DNA of 64,000 nucleotides from Buxus sempervirens (taxonomy: Eukaryota; Streptophyta; Magnoliopsida; Buxales; Buxaceae): positions 12,761,402-12,825,401 of the forward strand of contig OX387183.1 in NCBI GenBank assembly GCA_947561395.2, given 5' to 3'. Under the pieces are notes generated by a model. That model saw only the letters and a program-made list of their open reading frames with translations, did not search any database and had not been told where the DNA came from. Position 1 is the first letter of the stretch. The number at the start of each line of letters is the position of its first letter. The translations under genes were made by a program, and so were the position numbers. Positions 23,042-35,200 of the stretch are shown here, one piece after another.

Positions 23042-24599
23042 GGAAAGAGAGAGAGAGATGGAGAGAAAGAGAGATAGAGAGAGAGATAGAGAGAGAAATA
23101 GAGATGGAGAGAAAGAAAGAGAGAGAGAGAGAGAAGGAGATAGGGATAGAGAGAGTTTGAGAAAGAGAGATAGAGATAGAGAGAGAGAAAGAGAGAGAGT
23201 GAAACCTTTGAAGAAATCTGTAGAGAGAGAAATACTAAGATGTTAGTGAGAGAATAAATTTACAAAAAAGAAAAGAAAATATAAATAATAAATAAAAAGA
23301 AATGCATACCTGTAGAGAGAGAGACAAGAAGAAAAAGATAAGAAGAAAAAGTTAAGGTGAAGAAGAAGAGGCTCGGTTCGTATATATAGAAGAGACTTTT
23401 AGGGGCGGTAACAAAATTACCGCCGCTAAAAGTCGAATAAAATTTCAAATTTGGCGCTTTAACCTTTAGCGGCGGTAGCTACCGCCCCTAAAAGTCAAAC
23501 GAAATTCATTTGATTTAGAATGCGGGAAAAATTCCCGCTTTTGCTTTTACCGGCGGTAAGTTCCCGCCCCTAAAAGTCACTCAGTACCTCTAGCTGCATT
23601 TTTTCAAAAAAACGACTAACTTATTTACCGGCGGTTAACCGCCGGTAAAACCTGTTTTATTACGTTTTTACCGGCGGTTGTAAAAACAGCCGGTAAAAAG
23701 TTTACATATTTTCACCGCAAACGCATTTTTTTACAGCGGGACTGACTTTACGGCCCCCTAAAAGTCCTCTTTTAGCGGCGGGAATTCGATTACCAACGCT
23801 AAAAGTAATTTTTGTTTTTTAATAAATGGCTTTTAGGGGCGGTAACTTGTTTACGGCCCCTAAAAGTCCTCTTTTAGCGGCGGGACTTCGATTACCGCCG
23901 CTAAAAGTATTTTTTGTTTTTTTAAGAAATGGCTTTTAGGGGCGGTAACTTGTCTACCGCCCCAAAAAGGCCTCTTTTATCGGCGGGACTTCGATTACCG
24001 CCGCTAAAAGTCTTCGCGGGTACTTCCCGCCAACTTGTTGCCGGCGGTAGGAAGCTTACGGCCCCTAAAAAGAGACTTTTAGCGGCGGTACTTTCAGTAT
24101 CGCCGCTAAAAGTAATTTTTGTTTTTTAATATATGGTTTTTAGGGGCGATAATGGGTTTACGGCCCCTAAAAGAGACTTTTAGGGGCGGTAATGAACCTA
24201 CCGCTGCTAATAGTTAGCTTTTAGGGGCGGGAAGGATCTCACCGCCTCTGAAACCCATCTTTTAGGGGCGGTAATAGGCGTACCGCCGCTAAAAATGTTA
24301 TTACCGACGGATTGATACCGCCGGGAATAAGGCTTTTTTTGGCGGGACCTTCCCGCCAACTTGTTGCCGGTGGTAGATATGTTACTGCTGGTAAAACTTA
24401 CTATAGCGGCGGTACTTGCCGCCGCTAAAGGCTATTTCGCGCTGAAAAAATGCGCGCCATAGAATTTTCGCGCGAAAAAAATGGTAGATTAATTTTTAGG
24501 GGCGGGAAGTGCTTTTACCACCCGTAATAGTGCTTTTAGCGGCGGGAATTAGGTTACCGCCACTAAAAGGCGCCGCTAATTCTGCTCGTTTTTGTAGTG
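22582..24599. mobile_element. Non-autonomous CACTA element (2,018 bp)
   Basis: Starts CACTACAAAAAAGG and ends TTTTTGTAGTG, the CACTA terminal inverted repeats, flanked by the 3-bp duplication ATA (22579-22581 and 24600-24602). Subterminal regions are packed with TTTTAGCGGCGGTAA and its complement TTACCGCCGCTAAAA and variants on both strands, as expected for transposase-binding sites of CACTA elements. The centre has a GA-rich microsatellite. No transposase coding sequence is present, so mobility would need an autonomous relative. Confidence 0.92.
23009..23228. repeat. GA-rich microsatellite inside CACTA element
   Basis: Long interrupted (GA)n/(GAGATA)n tract. Apparent Arg/Glu-repeat reading frames here are by-products of the repeat. 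Confidence 0.9.
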
Positions 24600-24602
24600 A
24601 TA

Positions 24603-25143
24603 TATTTGAATTCATATCCACCTGTTTTTATTATTTATAATTATGTTCCTTTATTTACAAAAAAATTACAATTGCACCCTTTCAGGTCAAAGTCCGATGG
24701 TTTTTACTACTTACTTTTATTAAAAGATTAAAATAACCTTTTATAATACAAGAAATATTTTATATTTATCCCCCTATGTTATCATATGTTTTGACAAGGG
24801 AAATATAAACTCATTTTTTAAAATAACTAAGCCATAATGAATATTTATTAATTAGCATCTTTATATATAATTTCAAATCATACACAAGAGTCATTAGATC
24901 TAAAATATGGAATCTTTCTGGGTGACGCTCGAAATGGAGCCAATGACAAAGCCTAATATGATAAACAAACTGGGCTTTGTCAAAACGTGACCTGGAGCCA
25001 ACTAATAGGCATTAAAAAAACTAAAATGGGCACTGTTAACCGAGCTTTGACTTCTAAAACCATGAGCTGGAGCGAACTTAAGAATACCAATAAAGAATGT
25101 GGGCTTTGTAAAGTCTGACGCACCATGTTTGATGTTTATATAT
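24603..25143. other. Intergenic, AT-rich, with short direct repeats
   Basis: No gene seen. A roughly 75-bp sequence around 24875-24945 (GAGTCATTAG(A/G)TCTAAAATATGG...GGTGACG) recurs at about 25590-25655, on the other side of the MITE. TGAGCTGGAGCGAAC and neighbouring text repeat the segment near 22340. Confidence 0.5.
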
Positions 25144-25573
25144 GGGAAATTTAATTTTTAGTGGTACTTTATCAAACTATTTAAGATTTAGTCGGTAAAA
25201 TTTTGAGTTTTAACGTTTAATACATTTTATCAAAATAATTAATTTTTAATGTCATTTCACTATTACAAATAAATTCTTCTAAAAATACCCTTATACAATT
25301 TACTTCCGAGACTTGTACAAACAATAAATTGACTTGTACAAGTCATTTTAGATTTGTACAAGTAATAAAATGACTTGTACAAGTCAAAAATTAACTTGTA
25401 CAAGTCATTTGGATAAGTGACATAAGGGCATTTTTGGAATAGTTGATTTGTAATAGTGAAATGACACTAAAAATTAATTATTTTGATAAAAGTGTACTAA
25501 AAATTAAAACTCAAAACTTTGCCGACTAAATCTTAAATAATTTGATAAAATACCACTAAAAATTAAATTTCCC
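25144..25573. mobile_element. Complete MITE (family A), long terminal inverted repeats
   Basis: Begins GGGAAATTTAATTTTTAGTGG and ends with its reverse complement. The inverted repeats run for about 128 bp each with few mismatches, so the single strand could fold into one long hairpin. The centre carries four or more copies or variants of the perfect palindrome GACTTGTACAAGTC. Two further copies in this window are partial (6557-6956 and 28250-28420). Superfamily is not clear because the target duplication is short and AT-rich. Confidence 0.85.
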
Positions 25574-26202
25574 ATTATATATAATCTCGAATGATACTCA
25601 AGAGTCATTAGGTCTAAAATATGGAATCTTTCTGGGTGACGCCTGAAATAAGCAAATCTACCATGTAAATTCGTGGAGAGGAGCTACAGTATCTATGCAC
25701 ATATTTTTCAATAAATTCTTAGGGTTTGCTCTTAGATATACTCTATAGAGGGTTACATGATCTATAGTTGTTGTAACCTAGCCTAATTTGTTTTGTTTTT
25801 TTCTTCTTTTTACTGTGTGCTACCCTCAAGAGTTGGGTCCATACCACAAATGATTTAGGTAATTAATGTGCTATGTCTTGAACAATGCATGGCATTAATA
25901 TATATATATTTGTTCCTATGGTTTCCGTTTCTGCCTTCTTTGTATTACTAGTAGGAAGCAGGAGAACTTTTTATATATGTTGTACTTGAAAGTAAGCGTA
26001 CATACTTATGCATGTAAAAGATTGGTGTTTAGGAAAGAAGTTCAATGAAAATAAGATTGCATTGTGTTCTAACTTCCTATATCCGTACCCATTTTTTCTT
26101 CTTTTGTAACATAATTAACTTTTTCTCTATACTCATTTTCAAGTATCGATCTCTGTCCTTAGCGCAACGAGCTTCAATTTTTAGATATGGAATCAAGCCA
26201 AC
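25574..26202. other. Intergenic, no gene seen
   Basis: AT-rich sequence with no credible reading frame. It includes the second copy of the short repeat noted at 24875-24945. Confidence 0.5.
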
Positions 26203-26205
26203 TTA

Positions 26206-27328
26206 GGCTGCGTTTGGTAACGCTTTTCGGAAGTACTTTTTTGCTTTTGAAAGCAAAAAATTGCTTTTAAAAGCAAAAGTACCGTTTGGTAACGTACACG
26301 AGAAGCAATTTACTAAAAGCAAAGAAGCAATTTTATTGCTTTTCACTGGAAGCAACAAAACGTTGCTTCTCAATTTTTTTACAAAATTGCTTTATTGCTT
26401 TCAAAACCCATTGATACCCTATTGCTTTATTCCTATATTAAAGATGCATCCATACTCACTTAAGAAGCAACAACGTATTGTTATTGCTAGAGCGGGCAAA
26501 ACGCCACCCAACCCAACGGGTCAACATGATTATAAATGGGTTGGGTTGACCCGACCCCAACCCGCTAGTAATCGGGTCAACCCGATTATGACCCGCCAAC
26601 CCGACAAGTAACCCGATTAAAAAAAAAGATGGCAAAATTATCATGTTTCGACCCGATTAACCCCAAAACCCGACCCGAACCCAGTACAACCGGATCCAAT
26701 TAACCCCCCAACCCTATTTTAATAATATTTTTTGAAAAATAACAGTAATTGGGTTAACCCGATTATGACCCGCCCGATAGGTAACCCGATTAAAAAAAAA
26801 AGATGGCAAAAGTATCATGTTTCGACCCCGATTAACCCCAAAAACCCAACCCGAATCCGGTACAACTGGATCCAATTAACCCCCAACCCTATTTTAATAA
26901 TATTTTTTGGAAAATAAAAAATAATAATAATAATAAATGGGTTGGCGGGTTGAACCCGTTTATTGGCTAGTTGGGTTTGGGTTGGGGGTTTTCCAACCCG
27001 CCTTAATTTAGTCCAACCCGATTAACCCCAACCCGATTATTTGAATGTAATTAAATGACTATTTTATGAATCTTTTATAATATTGGACTTATATTTTTGA
27101 GTATATTTCTAAGTACAATACATAAATTGTGTACAATACTTTTATGAAAGCAAAAAGCAATTTCTATGTTACTGCAATTACCAAACATGCTTTTTTGCTT
27201 CTTAGAAGCAAAGCAAAAGTTTACCAAACGCATTTGCTTCAAGAAAAGATCTTTCGAAAAGCATAAAATTGCTTTTTTGCTTTCTTGCTTTTAAAAGCAA
27301 AAAAGTAAAAGCGTTACCAAACGCAGCC
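26206..27328. mobile_element. Tourist/PIF-Harbinger-like non-autonomous element (1,123 bp)
   Basis: Left end GGCTGCGTTTGGTAACGCTTTT and right end AAAAGCGTTACCAAACGCAGCC are perfect inverted repeats. TTA flanks both ends (26203-26205 and 27329-27331), the target duplication of PIF/Harbinger elements. The flanks of the interior are rich in TTGCTTTT/AAAAGCAA words. A CCCAACCCG-rich block at about 26490-27050 appears to be a nested insertion. No transposase. Confidence 0.85.
26567..26915. repeat. Tandem duplication (about 177-bp unit) inside Tourist-like element
   Basis: Units starting at 26567 and 26744 share AGTAAT(C/T)GGGT(C/T)AACCCGATTATGACCCG, AAGATGGCAAAA, TATCATGTTTCGACC and ACCCTATTTTAATAATATTTTTTG in order. 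Confidence 0.85.
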
Positions 27329-27331
27329 TTA

Positions 27332-27606
27332 ATCTACTAGACCTAACACCTTCAGAGTAAGTGGTGATTGTGTATATATATATTCAGTGAATTCAATTAT
27401 AATAGTGCGTGGGTTGAAACCTAAAAACGTAAAAGTGGAGTTTCCTCTATATCGATATGAGGCATCTATGGTCCCCAAACGTTATTTGTCATGCACCTCT
27501 CATACTGGGAATTTTAATTCCTTCAAAAATCATGAGAAAATCAGCTTTGTTCGTAGGATTCATCCTTGCCATGGGAATGTCATTCTTAACGGGGATGGTG
27601 CTTAAG
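27332..27606. other. Intergenic, short open frame only
   Basis: A 72-codon frame at 27387-27605 has no recognisable family and runs into the duplicated 230-bp sequence. It is not supported as a gene. Confidence 0.4.
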
Positions 27607-27837
27607 TAATAACTCCAAGGTCAAGTGGCTTTTGGCTTGAGAGGATATTAACACTTTCATCAGTCCAAGGCACATTGGTAACATCGAAACCTGCAACTCT
27701 TCCATTCAACAGACCCAAGAACAAAAAAAGTTAGAAAAAAAAATTACAAGCGTAATAATAACGCTGTGCAGTCCCTCGTTGCCGTTTCTGCACGGTTTTT
27801 GACAGGAGAGACGGTGCCTGCAGGTTGTCCTCACATG
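27607..27837. repeat. 230-bp direct duplicate of 6993-7222, upstream of CNL-1
   Basis: Near-identical to 6993-7222. It lies about 0.7 kb upstream of the CNL-1 start codon and could be part of an ancestral promoter flank of the duplicated module. Confidence 0.85.
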
Positions 27838-28084
27838 GCGACTTTTGAACACATTTTTTTGGAAATCGATCAGTTTCCGAGAAAATGCTTATTCCAATGA
27901 CACATCATCTGGTCCGTTTTCGGATTTTATACCCCGTACCACATGCAAGTCTTGCCGACCACGTTGAGGCCCAAATAAACTATTATAGTTATATTATTTA
28001 ATATATTATTTTTTGCCATCTGAAAGCTGTTTATCTTCTAATTTACTGGCGTCGTTCCGTGGACTGCTTCAAAACAGGAGATGA

Positions 28085-28217
28085 TACAACGCAGAGGGTT
28101 GTAATCGTAATTTTAGGTCTCACCAGCATGTAACATGCTAGTCTTCCACTAACTTTTATTTTGTATTTTCTATTCTCTTTTTCGTTTAAAATTCTTACTT
28201 TACGTCGCGTTCCACCG
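28085..28217 (+). promoter_or_regulatory. Upstream region conserved between CNL-1 and CNL-2
   Basis: TACAACGCAGAGGGTTGTAA through TTTCGTTTAAAATTCTTACTTTACGTC.CGTTCCACCG matches 63091-63244 upstream of CNL-2. In both genes a second conserved block (GGTTATTTGGATTCTCTG) lies next to the start codon. In CNL-1 the two blocks are pushed apart by a MITE. Confidence 0.7.
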
Positions 28218-28249
28218 CCAGTGTCACCCGGAGCGTCTAATATAATTTT

Positions 28250-28420
28250 GGGAAATTTAACTTTTAGTGGTATTTTATCAAATTATTTAAGATTTAATCG
28301 AAAAAGTTTTGAGTTTTAATTTTTTATACACATTTATCAAAATAATTAATTTTTAATGCCATTTCACTATTAGAGTTCAAATTTCCTTACGTCACTTATC
28401 CAAATGACTTGTAAAGTCAC
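28250..28420. mobile_element. MITE family A fragment in the CNL-1 upstream region
   Basis: GGGAAATTTAACTTTTAGTGG to ATGACTTGTAAAGTCAC matches the left inverted repeat and part of the centre of the MITE at 25144-25573. The right half is missing. The equivalent interval upstream of CNL-2 has only about 18 bp. It ends about 100 bp before the CNL-1 start codon. Confidence 0.85.
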
Positions 28421-28518
28421 TGCACCTCAAATCACAAGCCAATATCTCCGGTGTCTTGGTTATTTGGATTCTCTGATTACGTGTTCTCACATCCTCTTTG
28501 CAAAGCGGCCAAGGAAAC

Positions 28519-31500
28519 ATGCCTGTGTGTGAGGGTCTTGTGAGCACATCCCTTCAGGCGCTGTCCGATATTCTGGACTCTCCTGAACTTGTGAATTTTG
28601 CATGCCAACAATGTGGAGTTGAAGCTGACCTGATTCAAGGGATGGAGGATAAGGTCTTAGAAATTCTGCCCGTGATCAGCGATGCAGAAGCAAAGGAATT
28701 CAAATCCAAACCAGTGAAGAAGTGGTTAGCACAGCTTAAAGATGTCATCTACGACGCCGAAGACGTCTTCGATCTAATTAAAACCGAGTCACTGCGTTTT
28801 AAGCTGAAGCAATCAGACTATCCATCCCATACTAATTGTGCTCCTCCTCTTCAGGTATGGGATCATTTAATCATTAAAATTGAAGATTGTCTTCCATTAT
28901 TGAGATGAAATTCAGGACTGACAACACTTCTTTTCAGGTATTGGATCCTTCAATACCCTATGTGACTTCAACCGAACATTGTTTTGAATTAAATGATAAG
29001 ATAAAGGAGATCACCAAGAGGTTAGAGGGCATTGCCCGTCGCAAGGAAGGTCTTGGATTGACAAAAAGGACACCCGGAACTTGGGCCGGAGAAAGTTCTA
29101 CTGTGACCATCGAACCAAGATTGCCAACGAGCTCCTTGAAACAAGAACCCTGCATCTATGGTAGGGATACAGATGTTGAGGAGCTGATTAAACTGTTGCT
29201 ATCAGCGGAACCCTGTAATGGTAATGTTGGTGTGATTCCCATAGTCGGCCAAGGTGGGATTGGCAAAACCACATTTTCTCAACAATTGTACAACCACATA
29301 GCAGTGAAGAAGCATTTTAATCTGAGAGTGTGGGTCTGTGTTTCGGATGTATTCGATTTGATTCGGGTAACAAAAGGCATCATCGAGTCGGCATCTGGCG
29401 GTTCTTGCGGTCTAACCGAGTTACCTGCTCTTCATGAGGAATTGACGAAAGTGTTGGCGGGGAAGAAATTTTTGATCATTTTGGACGATGTCTGGACGGA
29501 GAAGTATGAGGATTGGATTGCTCTGAGCTCTCCATTTGGAGCTGGGGCAAAAGGGAGTAAGGTCATAATAACCACAAGAAGTGAGAAAGTTTGTTCAATT
29601 ACCGGAACAGTTCCTTCTCACCATCTAAAGTTGTTATCAGACGAAGACTGTTTCAAATTGTTGAAGCGACATGCCTTTTCAATTCAAAATTCAGACGCAC
29701 AGCCAGCGTTGGAAATAATTGGTAAGAAAATTGCAGGAAAATGCAGGGGCTTGCCCTTGGCTGCAAAGGCACTGGGAGGAGTGTTGCGTTCTAAGCGAGG
29801 GGAGGTTGAGTGGAAGGAGATATTGGACAGCGATATATGGGCTTTAGAAACAGAACTTAATCCGGCTTTATGGTTGAGTTACCATTATTTGCCTGCACAT
29901 TTAAAGAGATGCTTTGTTTACAGTGGGATAATCCCCAAGGACTTTGAGTTTGATAAGGAAAAATTAATCTGTTTATGGATGGCACAAGGTTTTTTGGAGC
30001 AAAAGGCAGAAAATCACAAGGAAAGGATGGAGGATATAGGGAAGGGGTATTTTTGTGAGCTAGTGGCAAGGTCATTCTTCCAACAATCTAGTGAGTATTA
30101 TTCAATTAAATTTGTAATGCATGATCTGATAAATGATTTGGCTCGAGCTGTTTCAGGAGAAACGTGTTTAACGATGGATAAGGAGCAGAAATGGAAGAAA
30201 CTGATTTGTGAAAAAACTCGCCACTTTTCACATCGGATGGAGATACCAAAATCTGAAGCATTTTATAGAGCAAATAAATTACGGACCTACGCATCTCTCG
30301 GAACCTACAAATTGTACGAAAAATATCTTTGGCACGGTCTATTCAAATTTATGATGGAACCTAAATCGTTATTAAGGCTAGTATGTTTACGTGTATTATG
30401 TTTGAATGCTTGTCGTATGAGGGAGTTGCCAGAATCGATCAGTAATTTGGTACATCTGCGGTACCTAGACCTTTCTGATACCTCAATTGAAACATTACCA
30501 GAATCGATAAATGCTCTTTGCAATTTACAGACATTGCTTCTACAAAGATGTTCGTTCTTGGAAGAGTTGCATATCAACATGGAAAAACTAATCAATCTTC
30601 GGTGTCTGGACTTGGAGGGATGTATTAGATTAAAAAAGATGCCACGAGGAATTGGTAGATTGAAGGAGCTTCAAATGTTGACATATTTCATTGTAGATGA
30701 TAATAATGATATTGGAATAGAGGAGTTGACAAACTTGGAGCATCTCCGAGGGACGCTTGAGATTTCAGGGTTGGAGGCTATCAGAGATCCCATTCACACC
30801 TTCAAGATTAACTTGAGGAATAAACAGCACCTTCATAAGCTCGAGCTCGTATGGTGTTACAGTGCCCGTTACCAAAAAAGAAAATGGTATTACCGTTCCA
30901 AATTAGTCTTTGATTCAGAGGACAAAAGTGTTGCAGAAGACCTTGATTCAGAGGACATAAGTGCTGCAGAACTTGTACTGGACCGACTGCAACCTCACGC
31001 CAATCTAGAAAGTCTCACAGTTCGCGGCTATTACGGAACATGTTTGCCAAGTTGGTTGGTGGACCCTTCTTACTACTTGAATTTGGCAGAACGGGAGGAA
31101 CATACCTCCTCATTGTTCTACAACAAGGTCGTAGAGGGAAGATTACAATACCACCACCACCTGACTCATCTGCAAGTATTTCCCATGCTCAAACATATTT
31201 TAATAAGTTCTTGCAGGAATCTAGAGTCTTTACCTGAGGGGTTATTTTTGCTCCCATCTCTAGAGCACTTGGAGATAGAGGGTTGTTATTCGCTGAATTC
31301 ATTTTCAAGAGGAGATTCAAGGTGTTCAAGTTCAACCTCTGCCATCAAAATTACCAAGCTTAGAAGGATTGTCATCCGAAAGTGTGAAAATCTTGAGTCT
31401 CTACCTAAGAGTCTACACAAACTCACCTCTCTGAAGTCATTGGAGATCTCAGGATGCAATAGGCTTCGGTCCTTGCCTGATCAGATGCATCGCCTCTGTT

Positions 31501-32276
31501 GCCTCGAAGAACTGCAAATCAGCAAATGCCCACGTCTCTTGTCCTTTCCAGAAGGGGGCTTACGCTCCACCAAGCTCAAATGCCTTACAATCGAGGATTG
31601 CGAGGATCTCAAGTCCCTGCCCAATCAGATGATCCTCCTCACATCCCTTGAAAAATTAAGAATTGCTGATTGTCCAAATCTCTTGTCCATTCCCGAAGGA
31701 GGTTTGCCCTCTATCAACCTCAGAGATCTTCAAATTGATGGTTGCAGGGGTCTCAAGTACCTAGGAAATCAGCAGCATAGCCTCACATCTCTCCAAAGTT
31801 TACGCATCACAAATTGCCCTGCTCTCATCTCCTTTCCAGAAGGCATTTTTCCGTCTAACCTAGAATCACTCACTGTCTCCATTGATTGCAACACTGACAG
31901 GCCCTTATTAGAATGGAAATCTCATTTTCACAGATTCACTTCTCTTAGGAGGCTTGGTATTTCTGGATGTGAGGGTATAGAGTCCCTTTCTGATTTGTCG
32001 CTCCCCAGCACTCTTACCGGTCTTGAAATTATGAGATTTCCCCATCTTATAGCTCTACCAAATGGGCTACATCATCTCACCTCCCTGGAATCCTTAAAGA
32101 TCGAGGAGTGTCCTAAAGTAGCCTCATTGCCAGACCAAGGACTGCCCACCAAGCTCCGTGAGTTGAGTATCAAGGATTGTCCTCTACTTAAACAATGGTG
32201 CGAGAGTATTAAAGAAGAAGACTGGCCCCATTTTGCAGAGATTCCTCACTTGAAGATTTATGTCGAGGTAGCATAA
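28519..32276 (+). CDS. CC-NBS-LRR disease resistance protein, intact (CNL-1)
   Basis: Intracellular immune receptor of the CNL class, expected to sense pathogen effectors and signal defence. Coding exons 28519-28854 and 28938-32276, split by an 83-bp GT-AG intron (28855-28937) in phase 0; about 1,224 residues. Residues 1-180 are a coiled-coil Rx-type domain (CEGLVSTSLQALSDIL; KDVIYDAEDVFDL). The NB-ARC domain (about 183-510) has P-loop GQGGIGKTT (216-224), kinase-2 FLIILDDVW (290-298), RNBS-B GSKVIITTR (318-326), GLPL (383-386) and MHD (506-508). From about 560 to the end are leucine-rich repeats of the LxxLxxLxIxxC type. The ATG at 28519 was chosen over an in-frame ATG at 28498 because CNL-2 starts at the equivalent position. 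All key motifs are kept and no stop or shift is seen. A possible 3' splice alternative is noted in the findings. Confidence 0.95.
28855..28937 (+). other. Intron of CNL-1
   Basis: Donor CAG|GTATGG and acceptor CTTTTCAG|GTATTG, 83 bp. Without removal the frame ends at a TGA at 28906-28908. CNL-2 has an intron at the same codon (63646-63720). Confidence 0.85.
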
Positions 32277-35200
32277 TTTATTGTGTTTACTAAAATACCC
32301 ATGCACTTTTATATGTTTATTAGTATTTGTAATGCACAATCCATAATTAACTTTATCTATCTAACTTACTGATGGATTCTTGTCAGCCCTTCTATTGAAC
32401 TGTAGCCTCCTCTCTTCATGCAACTACAGCTTGCTCAATCAGGTCTCTCTCTCTCTCCTTTTTTATTTCCTCTGTTTTGTTGAGCTCATAATTGGTGAAG
32501 TTTACAATTTGAAGGGAACTAAGTTTATTTGAAAATTTGAATGCCTACATAACTACAAGCTAGCATCTCTCCTTGACAAATATCACGCATATTTGCAAAA
32601 CCTTGTGTTGTCTTCAGTTTATGCAAAGATTATTGTTTACTTCCATTAATTCATAGCATGATTTTTTTTTTTTTATTTTATATCCTTGTTTAATATTATC
32701 AATCTGAGATTAGATGGTGGTGCTATTTTGTTCCTCTTAGTTCCTTCACACACAAAAAAAAAACATTTGAATACATGCAAATACCAAAAAGAAGGAAATA
32801 CTTTTGACTTCTAAAGTGAGAACTTTCGGTTTCTTTAACTCTGATGACTGGCCTATCTATACATATTTGCAATAGGTTAGGATCATGCAGAATGTTAATG
32901 AAATATTGTTGAAAGATGCATTGCAGGTGCAAAGTCCAACACCAGTTATATATACAGAACACGTCTTGGAGGTTCTAAGCCCTAATTACTGTTTCAATGA
33001 TGGCTATAACTGAATCTTCTTGCATTTTTTGGGACGAATGTTTGCTTCAAGTTCCTACAACTTGTGGAAACCCTTTGCTTTCTTTAATTTGATGTTTGAT
33101 TGTACTCTGCAGTAGAGACACCGAATATACTATTTAAAGATTATTTTTGGACTCTAATGCTTTCAGTTTTACTTATTAAAGATTTGGACTCTAATTGGTG
33201 CTTTTTGGTGAATGGTTCATGTTCTTAACATTTTTAGTTCGTAATTAAATGTCTGTATCATGGCTATACTAAAATGGCTCTTGTTGGACTTTACTCAAAG
33301 CATGGCCACTTTCCAAAGGACCTAATTTCTAGAACTAAAAATCAATATGCATCGTTATAGAAGGATCTAAGCAATGCTTATGTGTCAAATTCTACTGATT
33401 TTTTTTTTGGGACAGCCATTCATGAGTAGAGAATATTGTTTTTTGGTTTCAGCTAAGTGAATGTCTAGGCAAGTCACAATGCAGATGGATGTTCAGAGGA
33501 AAATTTTTTGCGTTGAAGTAATTGGAAATCTATAAACATAGAAATCCTAAATTAAGCTGCGTGAACTAAGTAAATAAAATCATCTTTCCATGTCGACTTT
33601 TGAGTCTTGAGGCACAAATTTGAAGCTCGTATTTTTAATACTAAAACAAAAGGTTTACCATTTGTAGATACTTAGACCTTTAATGTGAAATGTTACATGC
33701 ATAGATCATTACAAAACATGGCTGTTTTCAAACCCATTTCTTTAATTTACTTTTATTCTCTTAATGGGTTTCAAGACTTCTCAATTTAGATTGCAGAAAA
33801 TTTGCATATTCAAGCTTTACTAGCCTTTCTATATCTAGTGCACAAACAAAAGCAACCTTTAGATGCCCATCAGTTGCACATTTGCGTCTGGTTTAACTAT
33901 TAATTTTACTCCTTTCTTTTTTTTGTGGGGTGGGGGTGGGTGGGTGGTGTGTGGTGGTGGTGAGGGGGAGAGGATTGGGGGTTTCATTGTGACCCCTCTT
34001 ATAAATATAGGGATTGTCTCCACTCCCAACCATGAAATTAATTCTGACATTACCCTTGTTCCTTCTATAAAAGAATGAAATGTGGAAGATTCAACTTGTC
34101 TATTCATGTCAGTATGTACCCAATTTATGCACAGGAATGAGTGCTTGGAATGGAAAAGACAAAAACAGAAATATACAGTATATGAGATTCTAGCCTATCA
34201 ACATATATTTGATTTTACAGGAGATTCTATTCGAAGAAGACAAGAGATCCCACAGCTACCCCTTGTTGCCAAAATGGTTCGCTAGTCAATGGTCATTGAT
34301 AATGTCAAAAAGTGGAGGGGGAAGTTCTAAAATTGGTTTCCAAGTTTCCAGGATGTTCTTATAGTAGAATATTTGTGTTTCTTTTTTTTTTTTTGTTGAA
34401 TGTCTGAAGACTTGTATGCACTCAAACTTTAATAACCATAAAGAAGGACCCAATTTCATCCAGAGGCTTAGAAAAATTAAAGTCTTTGTTGTATCCATCT
34501 TCAGCAAAATGTTACAGCAGGAAAGGGGATGCCATCAACCCAAAATGAATCACTTTCTTTGTTTTGAGGATTATTGTCCTTTCTTGGGTGCTGTAGCTGG
34601 ACGCTAAACATACTATAACCTTCCAAATCAGACGGATGCTTAAACCAACCAGCAAAAGAAATTACTCACGGATGGGATCAAAGCCAATCTTTCATCCTCA
34701 TCATCACTTCCATATCATCAGATCTAACTCCATTGCCTATAACATGATGCGTTGCAGCACCTTCATATATCCTGATAATGCACTTATTCTTCTCCTGTCA
34801 ATAATGCTATCAGCTAATAATGAGGTTGTAATCACATTCCCAAATCTACTTACATCCAATGAGCCAAGCATCTCAACAAAAACATGTATTTTTTTGTAGG
34901 AGAACTTGAATGATCAGAAAATTCTTATTGTTTTGTACGACAGAGACTGAGCAATAATGCATTAATTAGAATGTCTTGTGGACCCTTTTTAAAGCATAGA
35001 AGACAGATAGCAAAATCTTGATCATCACAAGAATAAACCTAGAAATCGGCACTCACATGTTCATCATGTGAGGCATTTTCCATGATTTTACCCCAAAAGA
35101 AAGGCCTACAGCATCCATGGTTCGACGTACAGGCCTTCTTGGAAAGACCTCCCAAAAAGGAGGCTTTTCCCATAATTTTATCTCTTTTTTTTTCTTAAGA

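Noticed and set aside
22960-23246. Open frames rich in Arg-Glu repeats
   Set aside because: They are produced by the GA microsatellite inside the CACTA element; no family similarity and they exist in several overlapping frames.
28498-28518. Upstream in-frame ATG of CNL-1 (seven extra residues)
   Set aside because: CNL-2 has no equivalent and starts at the codon matching 28519, so the downstream start is preferred.
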